From assembly GCA_002792115.1 (NCBI GenBank), contig PFNQ01000023.1, positions 1 to 39,980 on the forward strand: a stretch of 39,980 nt of DNA, in the 5' to 3' direction. Positions 38,791-39,980 of the stretch are shown here, piece by piece. The first letter of the stretch is position 1, and each line of letters opens with the position of its first letter. The stretch comes from Candidatus Woesearchaeota archaeon CG_4_10_14_0_2_um_filter_33_13 (lineage in GTDB: Archaea > Nanobdellota > Nanobdellia > Woesearchaeales > GW2011-AR9). A program made the translations under genes and the position numbers. The notes under the pieces were generated by a model that saw nothing but the letters and a program-made list of their open reading frames with translations, ran no database searches and had not been told where the DNA came from.

Positions 38791-39980
38791 ATGCTTCCAG
38801 ATTTATTAAGGAGTGAATTGCCTTTTTTAAAAGACCAATTAGAGTTAAGAGTAGCAAACTCTAATAGAGGTAAGCGAATAAGTTTAGACGCGACTGCAAC
38901 AACACCTCCTACAATAGAAGCCCTAAAAGCGTTTGTTCAAGCGTCAACATATTATGCTCCTTTTGAAAGAGGCGGTTCAGAGTCTGGGATCAGAACAAGC
39001 CTAGCAACATTAGCAATATATAATTTGTTAGCAAACCTTATTGGTGCCCAATCCTGGAAAGAAATAGTTTTAGGAAAAAATACAACAGAAATGTTAAATC
39101 ATGTTGCTAATACATTTAAAAGGGGATTTGAAGGATTTCCAAGACTTCAATCAGGTCAGAATGTTGTAACTACGTATTTAGAACACAACTCTAATTACTT
39201 GCCTTGGTTAGAATTAACAAATTTCTTAAGAGAATATGATGTAGATGTAGAACTGCGTTTAGTTGATGTTGACCCTAAAACTGGAAAACTAGATGTGAAA
39301 GATTTAAGCAAAAAAGTTGACAGAAACACAAGGATTGTTTCTGTTACCGGAAAATCAAATGTTTTAGCAACAACAACATCGTTAGGAGAAATAGGAGAGA
39401 TTGCTCACCGACAAGGAGCTTTATTTGTAGTTGATGGAGCACAATTAGTTCCAGGACATTACGTTGACGTTAAAGATACCAATGTAGATTTATTAGCATT
39501 TTCTTTACACAAAATGATGGCTCCATTCGGAGTAGGTGTATTATACGGTAAAAGTTCCGTACTGGAAGCTATGCCACCATTCATTGTTGGAGGAGGAACC
39601 GTAAAAGATGTAGACAAATCTAGAGTTGAGTATTATGGTTTGCCACAAAAATTCTTGGCATGGTCGCCGGATTCATTAGGAATAATTGCTTCAGGTATTT
39701 CCATTCAAACTTTATTACACGCCGCCCTTGGATCTTTAGGTGCAGGAAATGAACAACAAAAAGCTTACATATCTATGGTCTTAAATGCACCGAGTGAAGG
39801 TTGGGAACATCGGTATCAAGTTTCACAACAAGAAGGAGCTATGATTAGAGCTGAAGCCGAGAGTATTGGAAGAACTGACACCTTGAGAGACCCACGTGCA
39901 AGAAGAGATTATGCTCGACAACTAGTAGCAACAGCAATGGGAAACATTGCTGAACATGAAATCGAATTAACAAGAAGAGC
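38791..39980 (+). CDS. Class V aminotransferase / cysteine desulfurase-like protein, 5' part
   Basis: The frame starting MLPDLLRSELPFLKDQLELR remains open to the window edge, giving about 396 residues without a stop. Features of PLP-dependent class V enzymes are: SLDATATTPPTIEA at the start, KEIVLGKNTTEMLNHVA, VTTYLEHNSNYLPW, VTGKSNVLATTTSLGEI, the PLP-binding Asp in VVDGAQLVPGHYVDV, and the Schiff-base Lys in FSLHKMMAPFGVGVLYG. It is probably a cysteine desulfurase-like or related lyase; the active-site Cys loop cannot be placed with certainty. A GTTTATAAATC TATA box (38760-38770) lies about 26 bases upstream, so it is leaderless. It is divergent from the radical SAM gene. Confidence 0.83.
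   Translation, partial: MLPDLLRSELPFLKDQLELRVANSNRGKRISLDATATTPPTIEALKAFVQASTYYAPFERGGSESGIRTSLATLAIYNLLANLIGAQSWKEIVLGKNTTEMLNHVANTFKRGFEGFPRLQSGQNVVTTYLEHNSNYLPWLELTNFLREYDVDVELRLVDVDPKTGKLDVKDLSKKVDRNTRIVSVTGKSNVLATTTSLGEIGEIAHRQGALFVVDGAQLVPGHYVDVKDTNVDLLAFSLHKMMAPFGVGVLYGKSSVLEAMPPFIVGGGTVKDVDKSRVEYYGLPQKFLAWSPDSLGIIASGISIQTLLHAALGSLGAGNEQQKAYISMVLNAPSEGWEHRYQVSQQEGAMIRAEAESIGRTDTLRDPRARRDYARQLVATAMGNIAEHEIELTRR

Overview
The window looks like a chromosome segment of an AT-rich archaeon, probably a DPANN lineage of the Woesearchaeota/Pacearchaeota type. Archaeal markers are GatE (archaeal Glu-tRNA(Gln) amidotransferase subunit), a class I CCA-adding enzyme, the short archaeal triosephosphate isomerase, transcription factor S, class III-type pilins with an A24 prepilin peptidase, tandem Lrp/AsnC regulators and intron-bearing tRNA genes. 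Most first genes of transcription units have a TATA box centred about 25-30 nt before the ATG and no leader, so leaderless transcription is the rule. A minority (for example 18398-, 28708+, 24729-, 34712-) have a short leader with a Shine-Dalgarno sequence. The lineage call is inference: no rRNA gene is present.

Layout. 1-9.7 kb: 3' end of a YgiQ-type radical SAM gene, a UPF0316 membrane protein, a tandem Lrp regulator, TatD nuclease, a T4-endonuclease V-like UV repair enzyme, several orphan proteins, a glycosyltransferase and pyruvate kinase. 9.7-20.4 kb: CCA-adding enzyme, zinc-ribbon proteins, CNNM/CorC transporter, a second tandem Lrp regulator, two exported proteins, a divergent methyltransferase, a membrane protein/winged-helix pair and a Fic protein. 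20.4-22.8 kb: an accessory cassette of a phosphoribosyltransferase (split by a frameshift) and a LOG/SLOG-type putative phosphoribohydrolase. A 14-nt direct repeat lies on either side of the cassette, and a 480-nt hairpin-rich non-coding stretch follows it. 22.8-31.2 kb: informational and metabolic genes (TFS, GatE, FKBP, YbaK, TPI) interspersed with a lytic-transglycosylase-like membrane protein. 31.2-37.2 kb: pilin-like proteins, a prepilin peptidase, a large Cys-rich lipoprotein and two coupled coiled-coil/proline-tail genes. 37.2-40 kb: a threonine tRNA cluster with introns and a tRNA fragment, then a radical SAM gene divergent from a class V aminotransferase that runs off the end.

Most notable points. 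(1) A two-gene module in which a LOG-like hydrolase and a phosphoribosyltransferase would act on the same kind of N-glycosidic bond in opposite directions. Its promoter matches that of an orphan gene 7.5 kb away in sequence and in exact spacing. (2) A tRNA-Thr(GGT) gene with two introns, one of them in the T-loop. It sits beside a tRNA-Thr with the unusual anticodon AGT and an interrupted tRNA 5' fragment carrying a hairpin like the one in the T-loop intron. (3) A family of small non-coding hairpins recurring near 5.7, 22.5 and 37.4-37.6 kb, one pair with a compensatory stem insertion.
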